Assembly: GCA_000531095.1 (NCBI GenBank)
Contig: HG799474.1
Location: forward strand, 68,333-116,278
DNA: 47,946 nucleotides
DNA from: Gemmata massiliana
GTDB taxonomy: Bacteria; Planctomycetota; Planctomycetia; Gemmatales; Gemmataceae
Reading direction: 5' to 3'
A model generated the notes under the pieces. That model had not been told where the DNA came from, ran no database searches, and saw nothing but the letters and a program-made list of their open reading frames with translations. The first letter of the stretch is position 1. Every line of letters begins with the position of its first letter. A program made the translations under genes and the position numbers. Shown in pieces: positions 15,743-24,263 of this stretch.

Positions 15743-16120
15743 ATGCGCGCGATGCTACTCGGAACGCTGGCGGTGCTGGTTTGCTACCCGGCCCTCGCCG
15801 ATGACAAGAAAGAGGAGAAGATCGATGCTAAAAAGATCATCGGCAAGTGGGAGCCGAAGAACAAGAAAAAAGATGAGCCGACGGTAATTGAATTCGCAAA
15901 AGATGGCACGTTCACATTGACGTTCGATCTCAATGGCAAGGAGATGAGGCTGACTCAAAAGTACAATGTGGATGGCAATAAGATCATAACGACAGAGAAA
16001 GTAGATGGAAAGGAGGTGGTTGTCAAAACAATTATTGTCAAGCTGACGGATACCGAGTTGGTGACCAAAGACGAGGACGGGAAGAACGAGGAAACGCTCG
16101 TCCGCATCAAGGACAAGTAA
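15743..16120 (+). CDS. Small secreted protein, TIGR03066-like
   Basis: 125 residues from ATG 15743 (AAAGGG upstream; a GTG directly before it is also possible). A signal peptide (MRAMLLGTLAVLVCYPALA) precedes a lysine-rich lipocalin-like domain: IIGKWEPKN, IEFAKDGTFTLTF and a KYNVDGNKIITTEKVDGKEV run of beta strands. This matches the planctomycetal paralogous family TIGR03066, described from Gemmata, which has no known function. Codon use is markedly more AT-rich than the neighbours (for example 15890-16060), so recent acquisition or relaxed codon bias is possible. Confidence 0.8.
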   Translation: MRAMLLGTLAVLVCYPALADDKKEEKIDAKKIIGKWEPKNKKKDEPTVIEFAKDGTFTLTFDLNGKEMRLTQKYNVDGNKIITTEKVDGKEVVVKTIIVKLTDTELVTKDEDGKNEETLVRIKDK

Positions 16121-16161
16121 CTGTGTCGCGGGAGGCGTCGTTTCTTCGCGGAGTGAAGTGA

Positions 16162-16626
16162 ATGGAGGCCGATGATGTGGTTCCGCACGTCGGGATTCGA
16201 TCCCACGCGGGCATGATCCGTCTGGGGATGACGCGCGAGGAGGTTCGCCCCCTCCTCGACCGGGACCGGGACATTCAGGTCGACTTTCGCGGTTCGCCGT
16301 CGGTGGTCGCGTTCATCCAGTCGCCCAAGTATTGGGGGACGTTTGACGGTATCGAACTGTTCGAGTCGGCGGCCGACGAAGTGGTAGCGGAAATTGCAAG
16401 GCGGTTCGGATTCGACCCGGCCGTCTACTGCCCGGGTCGGAACACGTATCATTTCCCGGCCCTGAACATGATCTTGTGGCGGAGCTGTGCGTCCGACGTG
16501 GACGGGGAGCAGGGGTACATCTTCGACTGCGTTAGTCTTCACGTCCCGGGATACTACGACGCCAAAACGATCGCCCACATTCGCGAAAAGAGCGGGTTGC
16601 CCCCGCTCCCCGAAACAGGCGCTTAA
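16162..16626 (+). CDS. Hypothetical protein
   Basis: 154 residues, cytoplasmic, no signal peptide or membrane segment. The N-terminus has GIRSHAGMIRLGMTREEVRP, a helix-forming G-M-T-R-E-E-V motif seen in several small bacterial families that begin with a beta strand followed by this helix. The rest is mixed (FIQSPKYWGTFDGIELFES, HVPGYYDAKTIAHI). I do not recognise the family. It converges with the FliL-like gene (16643), leaving 16 bases between stops. Confidence 0.65.
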   Translation: MEADDVVPHVGIRSHAGMIRLGMTREEVRPLLDRDRDIQVDFRGSPSVVAFIQSPKYWGTFDGIELFESAADEVVAEIARRFGFDPAVYCPGRNTYHFPALNMILWRSCASDVDGEQGYIFDCVSLHVPGYYDAKTIAHIREKSGLPPLPETGA

Positions 16627-16642
16627 CTCGGTGCGGCCGATT

Positions 16643-17125
16643 TCACTGCACCACGTATTCCTCGAACAACACGTCCTTGATCGGGTTCTCCTTGCGGTCC
16701 TGTTGCAGGATCTTACCGAGTGCTCGTTTCATGTCTTCCCGGAGCCGGGATACACCGGCGCTACCCGACACGTCCTTGGTGCTCTGGTCGGCGAGGTACG
16801 TGATGAGCCAGGTCTTGAGTTCGGCTTTTTTCTTCACAACCAGTGCGGACAGCTCCCTGTGGTTCGCGGGATCGACCTGGAACGCGACCACGATGCGCAG
16901 GTACCGCTGATGCCGTTCGTCCTTGATGCTCACCACCACGTCGCCGAACCGGATCGTGTCGTCCGCGGGTGCAGCGAGTTGCTTCTCGACGCGCGCCAAT
17001 CGCTGTTCCAGTTCGCGCACCTTTTCACGCAGAGCCGCGTTTTCTTCCGGAGGTTGTTCTTGGGCCGTGGTCGGAGCGAAGGCGACCGCGATCAGTGCCA
17101 GCGCGATCAACATCGAGATACGCAT
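16643..17125 (-). CDS. Exported FliL-domain protein
   Basis: 160 residues. A signal peptide (MRISMLIALALIAVAFAPTTA) is followed by a short coiled coil (ENAALREKVRELEQRLARVE) and a C-terminal FliL-type domain. The domain shows RYLRIVVAFQVD, a long helix containing KKKAELKTWLITYLADQSTK, RLREDMKRALGKIL and the terminal DVLFEEYVVQ. FliL normally has an N-terminal membrane helix and sits at the flagellar stator; here a cleavable-looking signal replaces it and no flagellar gene is near. It may be a stand-alone periplasmic relative. The ATG has a GGAGAG site upstream. Confidence 0.75.
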   Translation of the reverse strand: MRISMLIALALIAVAFAPTTAQEQPPEENAALREKVRELEQRLARVEKQLAAPADDTIRFGDVVVSIKDERHQRYLRIVVAFQVDPANHRELSALVVKKKAELKTWLITYLADQSTKDVSGSAGVSRLREDMKRALGKILQQDRKENPIKDVLFEEYVVQ

Positions 17126-17322
17126 GATGCTCTCCTGTGCGGTTGAGACGACACATCAACTACTAGTTCACCTTTTACGCCTCGGCAGGAAAATTTACCC
17201 GGCTCTACCGCGCTAGTCGCAAACTGTGTGCCCGTCGAAGTATGGCTCGGTCCCTCATTGCAGCGGAGCGACTTCACTACAATCGCATCGGGATCTCTCC
17301 TGTAAACGAAAGGACCGCGAAC

Positions 17323-17724
17323 GTGCAGAAGCAGTTTCTCAACCCGCCCACGCTGAACCCCGCGAACGGGTACTCCCACGTCGTCACCGCGACCGCCGGT
17401 AAGACGATCTACGTGTCGGGTCAGGTGAGCCTGAACGAGCGGGCCGAGGTGGTTGGTAAGGGGGATCTGCGTGCCCAGACGGAGCACGTGTTCGAGAACC
17501 TCAAGTCCGCGCTCGCGGCCGCGGGCGCGACGCTCGACGACGTGGTGAAGGTCACGTACTTCGTCGTCGATCTGAAGCCCGAACACCTGGGGCACATCCG
17601 CGAGGTGCGGAAGAAGCACCTGAACCAGGAAAAGCCGCCGGCGAGCTCGCTGATCGGCGTCGCGGCGCTGGCGGTCCCGGACTGGCTCATCGAGATCGAA
17701 GTGATCGCCGTCGTCGCCGGGTGA
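17323..17724 (+). CDS. RidA/YjgF/UK114-family protein
   Basis: 133 residues from GTG 17323 (AAAGGA about nine bases upstream), equal to the family length; the frame is open from 17242 but that part is not family-like. The core KTIYVSGQVSLNERAEVVGK, QTEHVFENLKSALAAAGATL and DDVVKVTYFVVDL is the Rid trimer fold. Canonical RidA needs an arginine in the PAR(S/T) motif to deaminate 2-aminoacrylate; here the motif is PPASS (105-109), so imine deaminase activity is doubtful and this is probably a non-canonical Rid subgroup. Stand-alone gene, cytoplasmic. Confidence 0.88.
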   Translation: MQKQFLNPPTLNPANGYSHVVTATAGKTIYVSGQVSLNERAEVVGKGDLRAQTEHVFENLKSALAAAGATLDDVVKVTYFVVDLKPEHLGHIREVRKKHLNQEKPPASSLIGVAALAVPDWLIEIEVIAVVAG

Positions 17725-17783
17725 ACGCGGCCTCTGGACCGAACCTTCTCTCCGAGCGTGCTGTCGGGATCAGGGGCGCTTTA

Positions 17784-17795
17784 GAGGGCGCCCTC
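17784..17795. promoter_or_regulatory. Perfect 12-bp palindrome before the DUF4291 gene
   Basis: GAGGGCGCCCTC is a perfect palindrome 23 bases upstream of the GTG at 17819 and within a possible hairpin (GGGCGC 17774-17779 / GCGCCC 17788-17793). It could be an operator or a weak terminator of the Rid gene; there is no T-tract. Confidence 0.3.
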
Positions 17796-17818
17796 GCTCC
17801 TGGCCTCGGAGAGCGCCC

Positions 17819-18415
17819 GTGCCCCAGCAACGCGAGATCCGCGCGGACTTCGACCGCGAAACGATCGTCGTCTACCAGGCTTACTCCCCTCAAATCGCCG
17901 AACCCGCGCTGGACGCGCAGCGCTTCGTTCCGCCGTTCTCGTTCCAGCGCATGACCTGGATCAAGCCCTCGTTCTTGTGGCTCATGCACCGCAGTAATTG
18001 GGGTCAGAAGAGCGGGCAGGAGCGCGTCCTCGCCGTTCGCATCACGCGCTCCGGTTGGGAAGAGGCACTCGCGGCGGGCGTTCTGACGTCCTTCGCCCCA
18101 GGCGCCTTTACATCGCACGCGGACTGGTCCGAGAAGTTCACGAACGCGCGCGTTCACGTTCAGTGGGATCCGGAACGTTCGCTGCGCGGAGCCGGGTTAC
18201 CGTGTTCCAGCATTCAAGTGGGCTTGAGCCGACACGTGATCCGCACGTTCGTGGAGGACTGGATCGTCGGCATTGAGGACTACACGCCCCGCGTGCGCAA
18301 GATCTACGACTTCCTTCAATCGGGTCGGGCCGACCGAGCCAAGCGCCTGCTCCCGCCCGAGCGCGTGTACTCGGTGAGCGACGAAGTTCGGCGCCGGCTG
18401 CTGATCGACGAATAA
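17819..18415 (+). CDS. DUF4291-family protein
   Basis: 198 residues from a GTG, in line with DUF4291 proteins of about 190-200. Family blocks are clear: REIRADFDRETIVVYQAYSP near the start, FSFQRMTWIKPSFLWLMHRS, WGQKSGQERVLAVRI, VQWDPERSL and SIQVGLSRHVIRTFVEDWIV. The protein is soluble and the biochemical role of the family is not established as far as I can tell. Transcription direction matches the Rid gene but the 94-base gap contains a hairpin, so separate expression is likely. Confidence 0.88.
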   Translation: MPQQREIRADFDRETIVVYQAYSPQIAEPALDAQRFVPPFSFQRMTWIKPSFLWLMHRSNWGQKSGQERVLAVRITRSGWEEALAAGVLTSFAPGAFTSHADWSEKFTNARVHVQWDPERSLRGAGLPCSSIQVGLSRHVIRTFVEDWIVGIEDYTPRVRKIYDFLQSGRADRAKRLLPPERVYSVSDEVRRRLLIDE

Positions 18416-18552
18416 CAATTCGGATCGGCTTTTGGCGGTTGATTCCCGAAGCGACGCGGGGCAGAAATCGGTCACTTCTCAAAAGTCGCGCGCACATTGT
18501 TTTGCGTTCGGGCAGATACTACTGAATAGCAGTTCCGCCCGGAGTGCGTCCC

Positions 18553-21126
18553 ATGCTTGCACGTTTCGCGTCCGCGCTGACCCGCGCGTCCGCACCCACG
18601 GAAACCGACACCGAACTCCTCACGAGCTTCGTCCGAAACCGGGACGAAGGCGCGTTCGCCGCACTGGTGGAGCGCCACGGCCCGATGGTGATGGGCACCT
18701 GTCGGCGCATCCTCTACGACTCCCACGCGGCCGAAGACGCATTTCAGGCCGCGTTCCTGGTTCTGGCGCGCCGAGCTGCGTCGCTTCCGCGAACCGAAGC
18801 CCTCGCGCGGTGGATGTACGGCGTCGCCCGGCGCGTGGCGCTCAAGACGCGCTCGGCGCGGGCCGAATCGCTTCCGCCACAAGAGGCCGAAGGCCGTGGT
18901 TGCGATCCGCTGGACGAACTGTCCGGGCGCGAGTTGCTGGCGATTCTGGACGAAGAGGTTCGCCGGTTGCCCTCCGGATACCGACTTCCCGTTGTTCTGT
19001 GCTGCCTGGAAGGGCTGACGCTGGAAGAAGCAGCCGCTCGGCTGGGGTGCGCGACCGGCGCGCTCCGCGGGCGCCTGGAACGCGGGCGCACCCGACTGCG
19101 TGCGTGCCTCTCCGCACGCGGACTCGCGCCGGCCGCGGTGCTGGCGCTGGCGGGCGTGTCCCGAATCACGATGGCCTCGACCATCACACCCGGGCTTCGG
19201 GCACTGACCGTGCGGGCTGCCCTCAACTTCGCTTCCCGCACCGGTCCCGTACCCGACGGTCCGCGTCGAATCGCCGAAAGCGCGCTGGGGGCGGTATTCG
19301 CCGCCAAGTTCAAACGCGCGGCCGTGGTGCTAATCGCCGTTGTGCTCGCGGTTCCCGTGTTCGCCGGTCCGCGCACGGTCGATGCCCCCGCACCGGAGGA
19401 GAAGGCGGCGGTGAAAGTCACCCCCAACGAAGAACCCAAGGAACAACCCGCGAGAACCACGGTAACCGGTCGCGTGCTGTCCGCGCCGGGCGGGAAGGGT
19501 GTTGCAGGCGTGGTGGTAACGCTCTGGAACGGTGAGGGGTGGGGCGCTTCGCCCTCGCGCTGGACCGCGCGAACGGACGAAACGGGCGCGTACTCGTTTG
19601 CCAATGTGCTACCCGGTGAGCACCACCGAGTGTGGATTGAGGAACGCCCCAAAAAAGAAGTCGGCGTCTGGAGCGAATGGGCGCTGGTCCATTTCAAAGA
19701 CCGTGCCGCTCGTGCCGACGACCTTTTTCTCGAACTGCCACAAAGTGTTTCCGGGACGGTCACCGACGCGGACACCGGGAAACCCGTACCCGGGGCGAGC
19801 ATCAACTTCCCCACCGCCGACTGGAACCGCGATGGTCTCATCACCGACGACAACGGGCGGTACCGCCTGTTCGTGACGCCGCGCAAGATGGACCTCTACT
19901 GCGGCGGCACGGGTATCCGGTACAACAGGGCCGATCTGTCTCAAACGGCCGATGTGGGCGCCGGCAAGCACGTCACAGGAATCGACTTCAAAATCGCGAG
20001 CGCGCCGAAGTTTACAGGGCAGGTTCTTCTGCCAGACGGGAAGCCGGCCAAAGGGGTAGAGGTGGTCGTTGAGGTCCGCAGGGACGTTTCGCCCCTCGTC
20101 TGGAGGCGTGAAATTGCAGGTGCCGGGTTCGACCGGTCTATTCACCTCAAGAGTGATGCCGATGGGAATTTCGTGGGGTACATGGTGGGGGCCATTCCGG
20201 ACAGTCAACGTCGGAAGGCCGTGCCGCCAGGAACCTTGATTCCGTCGGATGACACATTCCTAGCACCTGTTCCGGATAGTAAAGATCAAAATGCCGTGCT
20301 GGTAGCGATTGCGCGCCGCCCGGACCATACACTCGCTGGGGTCGCGAGCGCGCGTACCACTCCCCAAAAAGATTACCGGGTCGATCCCCTAAAAATCGTG
20401 CTCGCTGAGTGCGCGAGTGCACGAGTTCGTGTCGTCAATCCGGACGGCGAGCCGATCACCAACGCCAACATGGTGCTCTCGCACCACCCGCCTCGGGACG
20501 CAGATCAAACCAATATCGTCTACACGAGTGGGAGTTCTGACCAGCACGGCCCCGTTAAACACGCGGGGGCGGGAAAATACACGATAGCGGGCTTGGTTCC
20601 CGGGCTGACTTACTCCCTGGAAGTTCGAGCGCCGGGGTATCAGCTCGGAAATCACTCCAAGACCTTTGTGTTGAAGTCGGGGGAGGTCCACGAGATCGGG
20701 GAGATCCGACTGGACTGGTGGGGAAAGAAGGCTGTTCCGGGCCTGCTCAAGAAATTGCAGAGCGACGATCGGTACAAGCGCGAAGAGGCGGCGCGGCAGT
20801 TCGGAGAACTGGAGGCAGATGCGGCCGAAGCGGTTCCCGCGCTGATCGAGCTGCTGAAGCGCGACATGATCAACTCTGTTCGGTACGAAGCCGCGGCCGC
20901 GTTGGGGAAGATTGGTCCAGGAGCACAAGCGGCCGTCCCGGATCTCATTCGATCGCTACAGGAAGATTTGGGGGGAGGGGTACAACGGGAAGCGGCCACG
21001 GCCCTCGGGCTGCTCAGTGACCGTGCCGCGTTGCCGGCCCTCAAAGTTGCCTTGGACAATCCGGACAACGAAGTCAAGCGCGCCGCGACCGAGGCCATCA
21101 AGCGCCTGGAGCGCCCAAAAAAGTAA
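18553..21126 (+). CDS. ECF sigma factor fused to a membrane anchor, carboxypeptidase-regulatory-like domains and HEAT repeats
   Basis: 857 residues from ATG 18553 (GGAG about nine bases upstream). Residues about 20-90 form sigma region 2 (LLTSFVRNRDEGAFAALVER, DAFQAAFLVLARRA) and about 125-185 sigma region 4 (LPVVLCCLEGLTLEEAAARL and the HTH CATGALRGRLERGRTRL). A transmembrane segment follows at about 253-272 (AAVVLIAVVLAVPVFAGP). Beyond it are beta-sandwich repeats of the carboxypeptidase-regulatory type starting near 302 (TVTGRVLSAPGGKGVAGVVV), 396, 485 and 621, then HEAT/PBS-lyase-like repeats from about 725. The sigma part would face the cytoplasm and the rest the periplasm, suggesting a one-protein membrane-tethered sigma factor with a sensing exterior. 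Release might need proteolysis (inferred). No anti-sigma gene is adjacent. Confidence 0.88.
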   Translation: MLARFASALTRASAPTETDTELLTSFVRNRDEGAFAALVERHGPMVMGTCRRILYDSHAAEDAFQAAFLVLARRAASLPRTEALARWMYGVARRVALKTRSARAESLPPQEAEGRGCDPLDELSGRELLAILDEEVRRLPSGYRLPVVLCCLEGLTLEEAAARLGCATGALRGRLERGRTRLRACLSARGLAPAAVLALAGVSRITMASTITPGLRALTVRAALNFASRTGPVPDGPRRIAESALGAVFAAKFKRAAVVLIAVVLAVPVFAGPRTVDAPAPEEKAAVKVTPNEEPKEQPARTTVTGRVLSAPGGKGVAGVVVTLWNGEGWGASPSRWTARTDETGAYSFANVLPGEHHRVWIEERPKKEVGVWSEWALVHFKDRAARADDLFLELPQSVSGTVTDADTGKPVPGASINFPTADWNRDGLITDDNGRYRLFVTPRKMDLYCGGTGIRYNRADLSQTADVGAGKHVTGIDFKIASAPKFTGQVLLPDGKPAKGVEVVVEVRRDVSPLVWRREIAGAGFDRSIHLKSDADGNFVGYMVGAIPDSQRRKAVPPGTLIPSDDTFLAPVPDSKDQNAVLVAIARRPDHTLAGVASARTTPQKDYRVDPLKIVLAECASARVRVVNPDGEPITNANMVLSHHPPRDADQTNIVYTSGSSDQHGPVKHAGAGKYTIAGLVPGLTYSLEVRAPGYQLGNHSKTFVLKSGEVHEIGEIRLDWWGKKAVPGLLKKLQSDDRYKREEAARQFGELEADAAEAVPALIELLKRDMINSVRYEAAAALGKIGPGAQAAVPDLIRSLQEDLGGGVQREAATALGLLSDRAALPALKVALDNPDNEVKRAATEAIKRLERPKK

Positions 21127-21149
21127 CGGCGCTCGCAGCGTAAACGCCA

Positions 21150-21176
21150 CGGCCCCAAGCACATAGCTTGGGGCCG
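21150..21176. terminator. Bidirectional terminator hairpin
   Basis: A perfect 11-bp stem CGGCCCCAAGC / GCTTGGGGCCG with loop ACATA lies between the convergent stops of the sigma fusion (21126) and the TerC gene (21199). T-tracts are weak on both sides. Confidence 0.75.
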
Positions 21177-21198
21177 CGAGCGTTTGGGGCACCCGTTC

Positions 21199-22383
21199 TT
21201 ACGCCTTCGCCTCGACCCCTTTCTTCGGCCCGCGCAGCTTCATGTTGACCATCTCCACGATCAGCGCGAACGACATCGCGACGTAGATGTACCCCTTATC
21301 GATGTGCTGCCCCAGGCCCTCCGCGACCAGCATCACGCCGATGAGGATGAGGAAGCTCAGCGCCAGCACCTTGATCGTCGGGTTCTTCTCCACAAAGGTC
21401 GCGATCGGACCCGCGAAGTAGAGCATCACGAGCATCGCGATCACCATTGCCACGATCATCACCCACACCTGATCGACCATACCGACCGCGGTAATAACCG
21501 AGTCGAGCGAGAACACGATGTCGATGACCGCGATGGTCATGATGACGCGGGCGAAACTCACTACCTTTGCGGGCGCGGTCGGTTCGGTCCCGGCGTGCTC
21601 GGCCTTCGCGTGCTCCATCTTCTCGTGAACCTCGAACGTACTCTTCCCGATCAGGAACAGCCCGCCGGCGAGCAGGATGAGGTCGCGCCACGATACCTCG
21701 CGCGCTTCCATGTCGTGCAGGAACCCGAGTTCCGGGAGCGTGAAGATCGGCGTCGTAAGCCCCAGTAGGAACGACAGCGAGAGTAGCAGCAGCAGGCGCG
21801 TGCCCAGTGCCGCGGTCAGGCCGATTTTGCGCGCACGCGGGCGCTGGTCGGCGGGCAGTTTGTCCGCGACGATGGCCAGGAAGATCACGTTGTCGATGCC
21901 CAGCACGATTTCCATTGCGGTGAGTGTGAGGAGCCCCAACAGGGCCGCTAGCAGCGAGAGTTGTTCGACACGCACAATCTTGATTTCGCGGATCTCGCTC
22001 TTCTTCAACGGGGTGTCGGCGCCGTCCGTCTCAACCACAAACGGGTCCGCGGTCACGCGCCCCCGAATGATGGACTTGTCCGCGAGCTGAACGGTGTCGC
22101 TCGACTGGCCCTCGGGGTTGCTCTGGAACGTGATCCGCTTGACGTGCTGCATCCCGACGGTCGTGCTGCCCGTGTCGGTCTTCAGCGTGACCGCCGAGAG
22201 CTTGAGCTTCCGCACCACCGTGGGGCCGGAAACGGTTTTGATCTCCACCGTCGGGTATTGTGTAGGGTCGTCGGCGGGTACCACGTCCGCGTCCGCGTGC
22301 GCGAACACGGGCCGGAGCGCGGTGAACAGCACGAGACCGAACCCGACCGACAGGATGTAAAGCGGGAGCGGGCGGCGGCGCAT
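21199..22383 (-). CDS. TerC-family membrane protein with an exported N-terminal domain
   Basis: 394 residues from ATG 22383, where the signal sequence MRRRPLPLYILSVGFGLVLF begins; the longer open frame upstream overlaps eda and is rejected. Residues about 40-130 are a beta-rich domain (VEIKTVSGPTVVRKLKLSAV, DTVQLADKSIIRGRVT), typical of planctomycetal exported proteins. From about 132 the TerC core follows with seven or so helices: LTAMEIVLGIDNVIFLAIVA with the conserved acidic pair, AVIDIVFSLDSVITAVGMVD with the second acidic motif, and FLILIGVMLVAEGLG. TerC proteins export or handle metal ions (Mn, tellurite resistance). The extra domain would sit outside the membrane and might sense or deliver metal (inferred). 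Confidence 0.85.
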   Translation of the reverse strand: MRRRPLPLYILSVGFGLVLFTALRPVFAHADADVVPADDPTQYPTVEIKTVSGPTVVRKLKLSAVTLKTDTGSTTVGMQHVKRITFQSNPEGQSSDTVQLADKSIIRGRVTADPFVVETDGADTPLKKSEIREIKIVRVEQLSLLAALLGLLTLTAMEIVLGIDNVIFLAIVADKLPADQRPRARKIGLTAALGTRLLLLLSLSFLLGLTTPIFTLPELGFLHDMEAREVSWRDLILLAGGLFLIGKSTFEVHEKMEHAKAEHAGTEPTAPAKVVSFARVIMTIAVIDIVFSLDSVITAVGMVDQVWVMIVAMVIAMLVMLYFAGPIATFVEKNPTIKVLALSFLILIGVMLVAEGLGQHIDKGYIYVAMSFALIVEMVNMKLRGPKKGVEAKA

Positions 22384-22542
22384 TGGCAGCGTCCGAAATG
22401 GAGGATTGGGCACGGGCACAACGGGAGAAGTGTATTCAAGTCGGGTGCCGAACGGGAGCCGGTACCGGTATTTCCGCCGCGCCCGCGCGAACTCACGCGC
22501 CGGACCGTTGCCGTTTAGCCGGAATTGCGGACAATCCGCTGC

Positions 22543-23193
22543 ATGAGCCGTGAACAAGATTTGCAGCGCGTGACCGAGTGCGGCATCGTCGCTGTTGTGC
22601 GTTTCTCTTCCCCGGAACCGCTCGTCGAGGTCGTGAAGGCGCTCGCGGACGGCGGTGTGACGGTGGCCGAGGTCACCTTCACCGTGCCGAACGCGCTCGA
22701 CGTGATTCGCGCCGCCAAGAAGCAACTCGGCGACCGCGTGCTGCTCGGTGCGGGGACCGTCCTCGACCCGGAAACGGCCCGCGCCGCGCTCCTCGCGGGG
22801 GCCGAGTTCATTGTCGCGCCGAGCCTGAACCTGGACGTCATCAAGGTGTGCCGGCGCTACGACAAACTCGTGATGCCGGGTGCGTTCACGCCGACTGAGG
22901 TGCTGACCGCGTGGGAGGCGGGTGCGGACATCGTGAAGGTGTTCCCGGCCGAGGTGGTCGGCCCCCCGTTCTTCAAAGCACTACGCGGACCGCTCCCGCA
23001 AGTGAAACTGATGCCCACGGGCGGGGTCGATCTGAACACCGCGCCGGAGTTCCTCAAGGCCGGGGCGGTGTGTCTGGGCGTTGGGTCGCAAATGGTGGAG
23101 CCGAAGGCGGTTGCGGCCGGCGACTTCGCCCGCATCACGCAACTGGCGAAGCAATACGCCGAGGTCGTGAAACAGTATCGGAAGACGTCGTAG
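22543..23193 (+). CDS. eda: KDPG/KHG aldolase
   Basis: 216 residues from ATG 22543. A class I aldolase splitting 2-keto-3-deoxy-6-phosphogluconate into pyruvate and glyceraldehyde 3-phosphate. The catalytic glutamate E43 (VAEVTF) and the Schiff-base lysine K132 (DIVKVFPAE) are in place, close to E. coli E45 and K133. The phosphate/pyruvate blocks LGAGTVLD and MPTGGVD are present. It is followed after 60 bases by kdgK, completing the two last steps of 2-keto-3-deoxygluconate catabolism. No dehydratase or transporter lies nearby. It is divergent from the TerC gene. Confidence 0.95.
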   Translation: MSREQDLQRVTECGIVAVVRFSSPEPLVEVVKALADGGVTVAEVTFTVPNALDVIRAAKKQLGDRVLLGAGTVLDPETARAALLAGAEFIVAPSLNLDVIKVCRRYDKLVMPGAFTPTEVLTAWEAGADIVKVFPAEVVGPPFFKALRGPLPQVKLMPTGGVDLNTAPEFLKAGAVCLGVGSQMVEPKAVAAGDFARITQLAKQYAEVVKQYRKTS

Positions 23194-23253
23194 GCGCGGG
23201 CGGTCGCCCGCGTTTGGTGCCGGTACGTTCTCCAAAACAAAGCGAAAGACGTC

Positions 23254-24237
23254 ATGCCCGATATCGTCGCGTTCGGCGAAGTCATGGTGCGGCTCGCGCC
23301 GCCGCACTTTCAGCGGTTGGAACAGGCGCGCTCACTCGATCTGGAAATCGGCGGCGCGGAACTGAACACCGCGGCCGGGTTGGTGCGGCTCGGGCGCTCG
23401 GCGGCGTGGGTGTCGCGGTTGCCCGATAACGCGCTCGGCAAACTCGTGGCGAACCGTGTGCGCGAGATCGGGGTGTCCGATCAGTTCGTGCAGTTCGCCG
23501 AAGACGGGCGGTGCGGGCTGTACTTCCTGGAGTTCGGTGCGTCCCCGCGCGCCAGTTCCATCCTTTACGATCGCAAGGATTCGTCCATCGCCCGCGCGCA
23601 CCGCGGCATGTTCGACTGGCCCGTGATCTTCCGGGGCGCGAAGTGGTTTCATGTCTCCGGTATCGCGGCGGCGCTCAGCCCCGGCGCGGCCGAAGTGGTC
23701 GATGAAGCGATGCACGCGGCACGCGACGCCGGCGTGAAAGTGTGCATGGACCTCAACTACCGCTCGAAACTCTGGGCGAAGGACCACGCGGCCGAGGTCA
23801 TGGGCATCCTGCTCCCGCAAGTGGACGCACTCATCGCGAGCGAGGCGGACGCGGAGCACCTGTTCGGCATCACGGGGGCGGACTTCACCGAGGTGGCCGA
23901 AGGGTTGGTGGAGAGGTTCGGCGTGTCGACCGTGGTCGGTACGCGGCGCGAGGCATCGCTCGTGTGGCGGAACCGGTTTGCGGCGGTGGGGTATTCGGCC
24001 GGTCAGACCTACGAATCGGCGTGGTACGAGGTCGAAATCGTGGACCGGTTGGGCGCGGGCGACGCGCTCGCGGCCGGGCTGATTCACGGGCTGATCGACG
24101 GCGATTTGAAGAAGGGGCTCGACTACGGTGCCGCAATGGGCGCCCTCAAACACACCGTTCCGGGCGACCTGCCGTGGCTCACGAAGGACGAGGTCGAAGC
24201 TGCTATGCAGGGACAGGGGTTGCGCATCAAGCGCTGA
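23254..24237 (+). CDS. kdgK: 2-keto-3-deoxygluconate kinase, PfkB family
   Basis: 327 residues. N-terminal VAFGEVMVRLAPP and GGAELNTAAGLVRLG are the substrate-binding strand and GG motif of ribokinase-like sugar kinases. The C-terminal DRLGAGDALAAGLIHG has the anion-hole GAGD with the catalytic base D270. CMDLNYRSKLW is typical of KDG kinases. It phosphorylates KDG to KDPG, the substrate of the aldolase encoded just upstream, so the pair forms an operon ended by the terminator at 24264. Confidence 0.9.
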   Translation: MPDIVAFGEVMVRLAPPHFQRLEQARSLDLEIGGAELNTAAGLVRLGRSAAWVSRLPDNALGKLVANRVREIGVSDQFVQFAEDGRCGLYFLEFGASPRASSILYDRKDSSIARAHRGMFDWPVIFRGAKWFHVSGIAAALSPGAAEVVDEAMHAARDAGVKVCMDLNYRSKLWAKDHAAEVMGILLPQVDALIASEADAEHLFGITGADFTEVAEGLVERFGVSTVVGTRREASLVWRNRFAAVGYSAGQTYESAWYEVEIVDRLGAGDALAAGLIHGLIDGDLKKGLDYGAAMGALKHTVPGDLPWLTKDEVEAAMQGQGLRIKR

Positions 24238-24263
24238 GCATTTTGCGGACGGAACAAGCGTCG

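Noticed and set aside
18553..18760. Possible separate short sigma-factor gene ahead of a second gene
   Set aside because: The frame is continuous through the membrane segment and beta domains, with no internal stop or RBS.
22384..22725. N-terminal extension of the TerC frame
   Set aside because: The extension overlaps eda on the other strand and precedes a clear signal sequence beginning at 22383.
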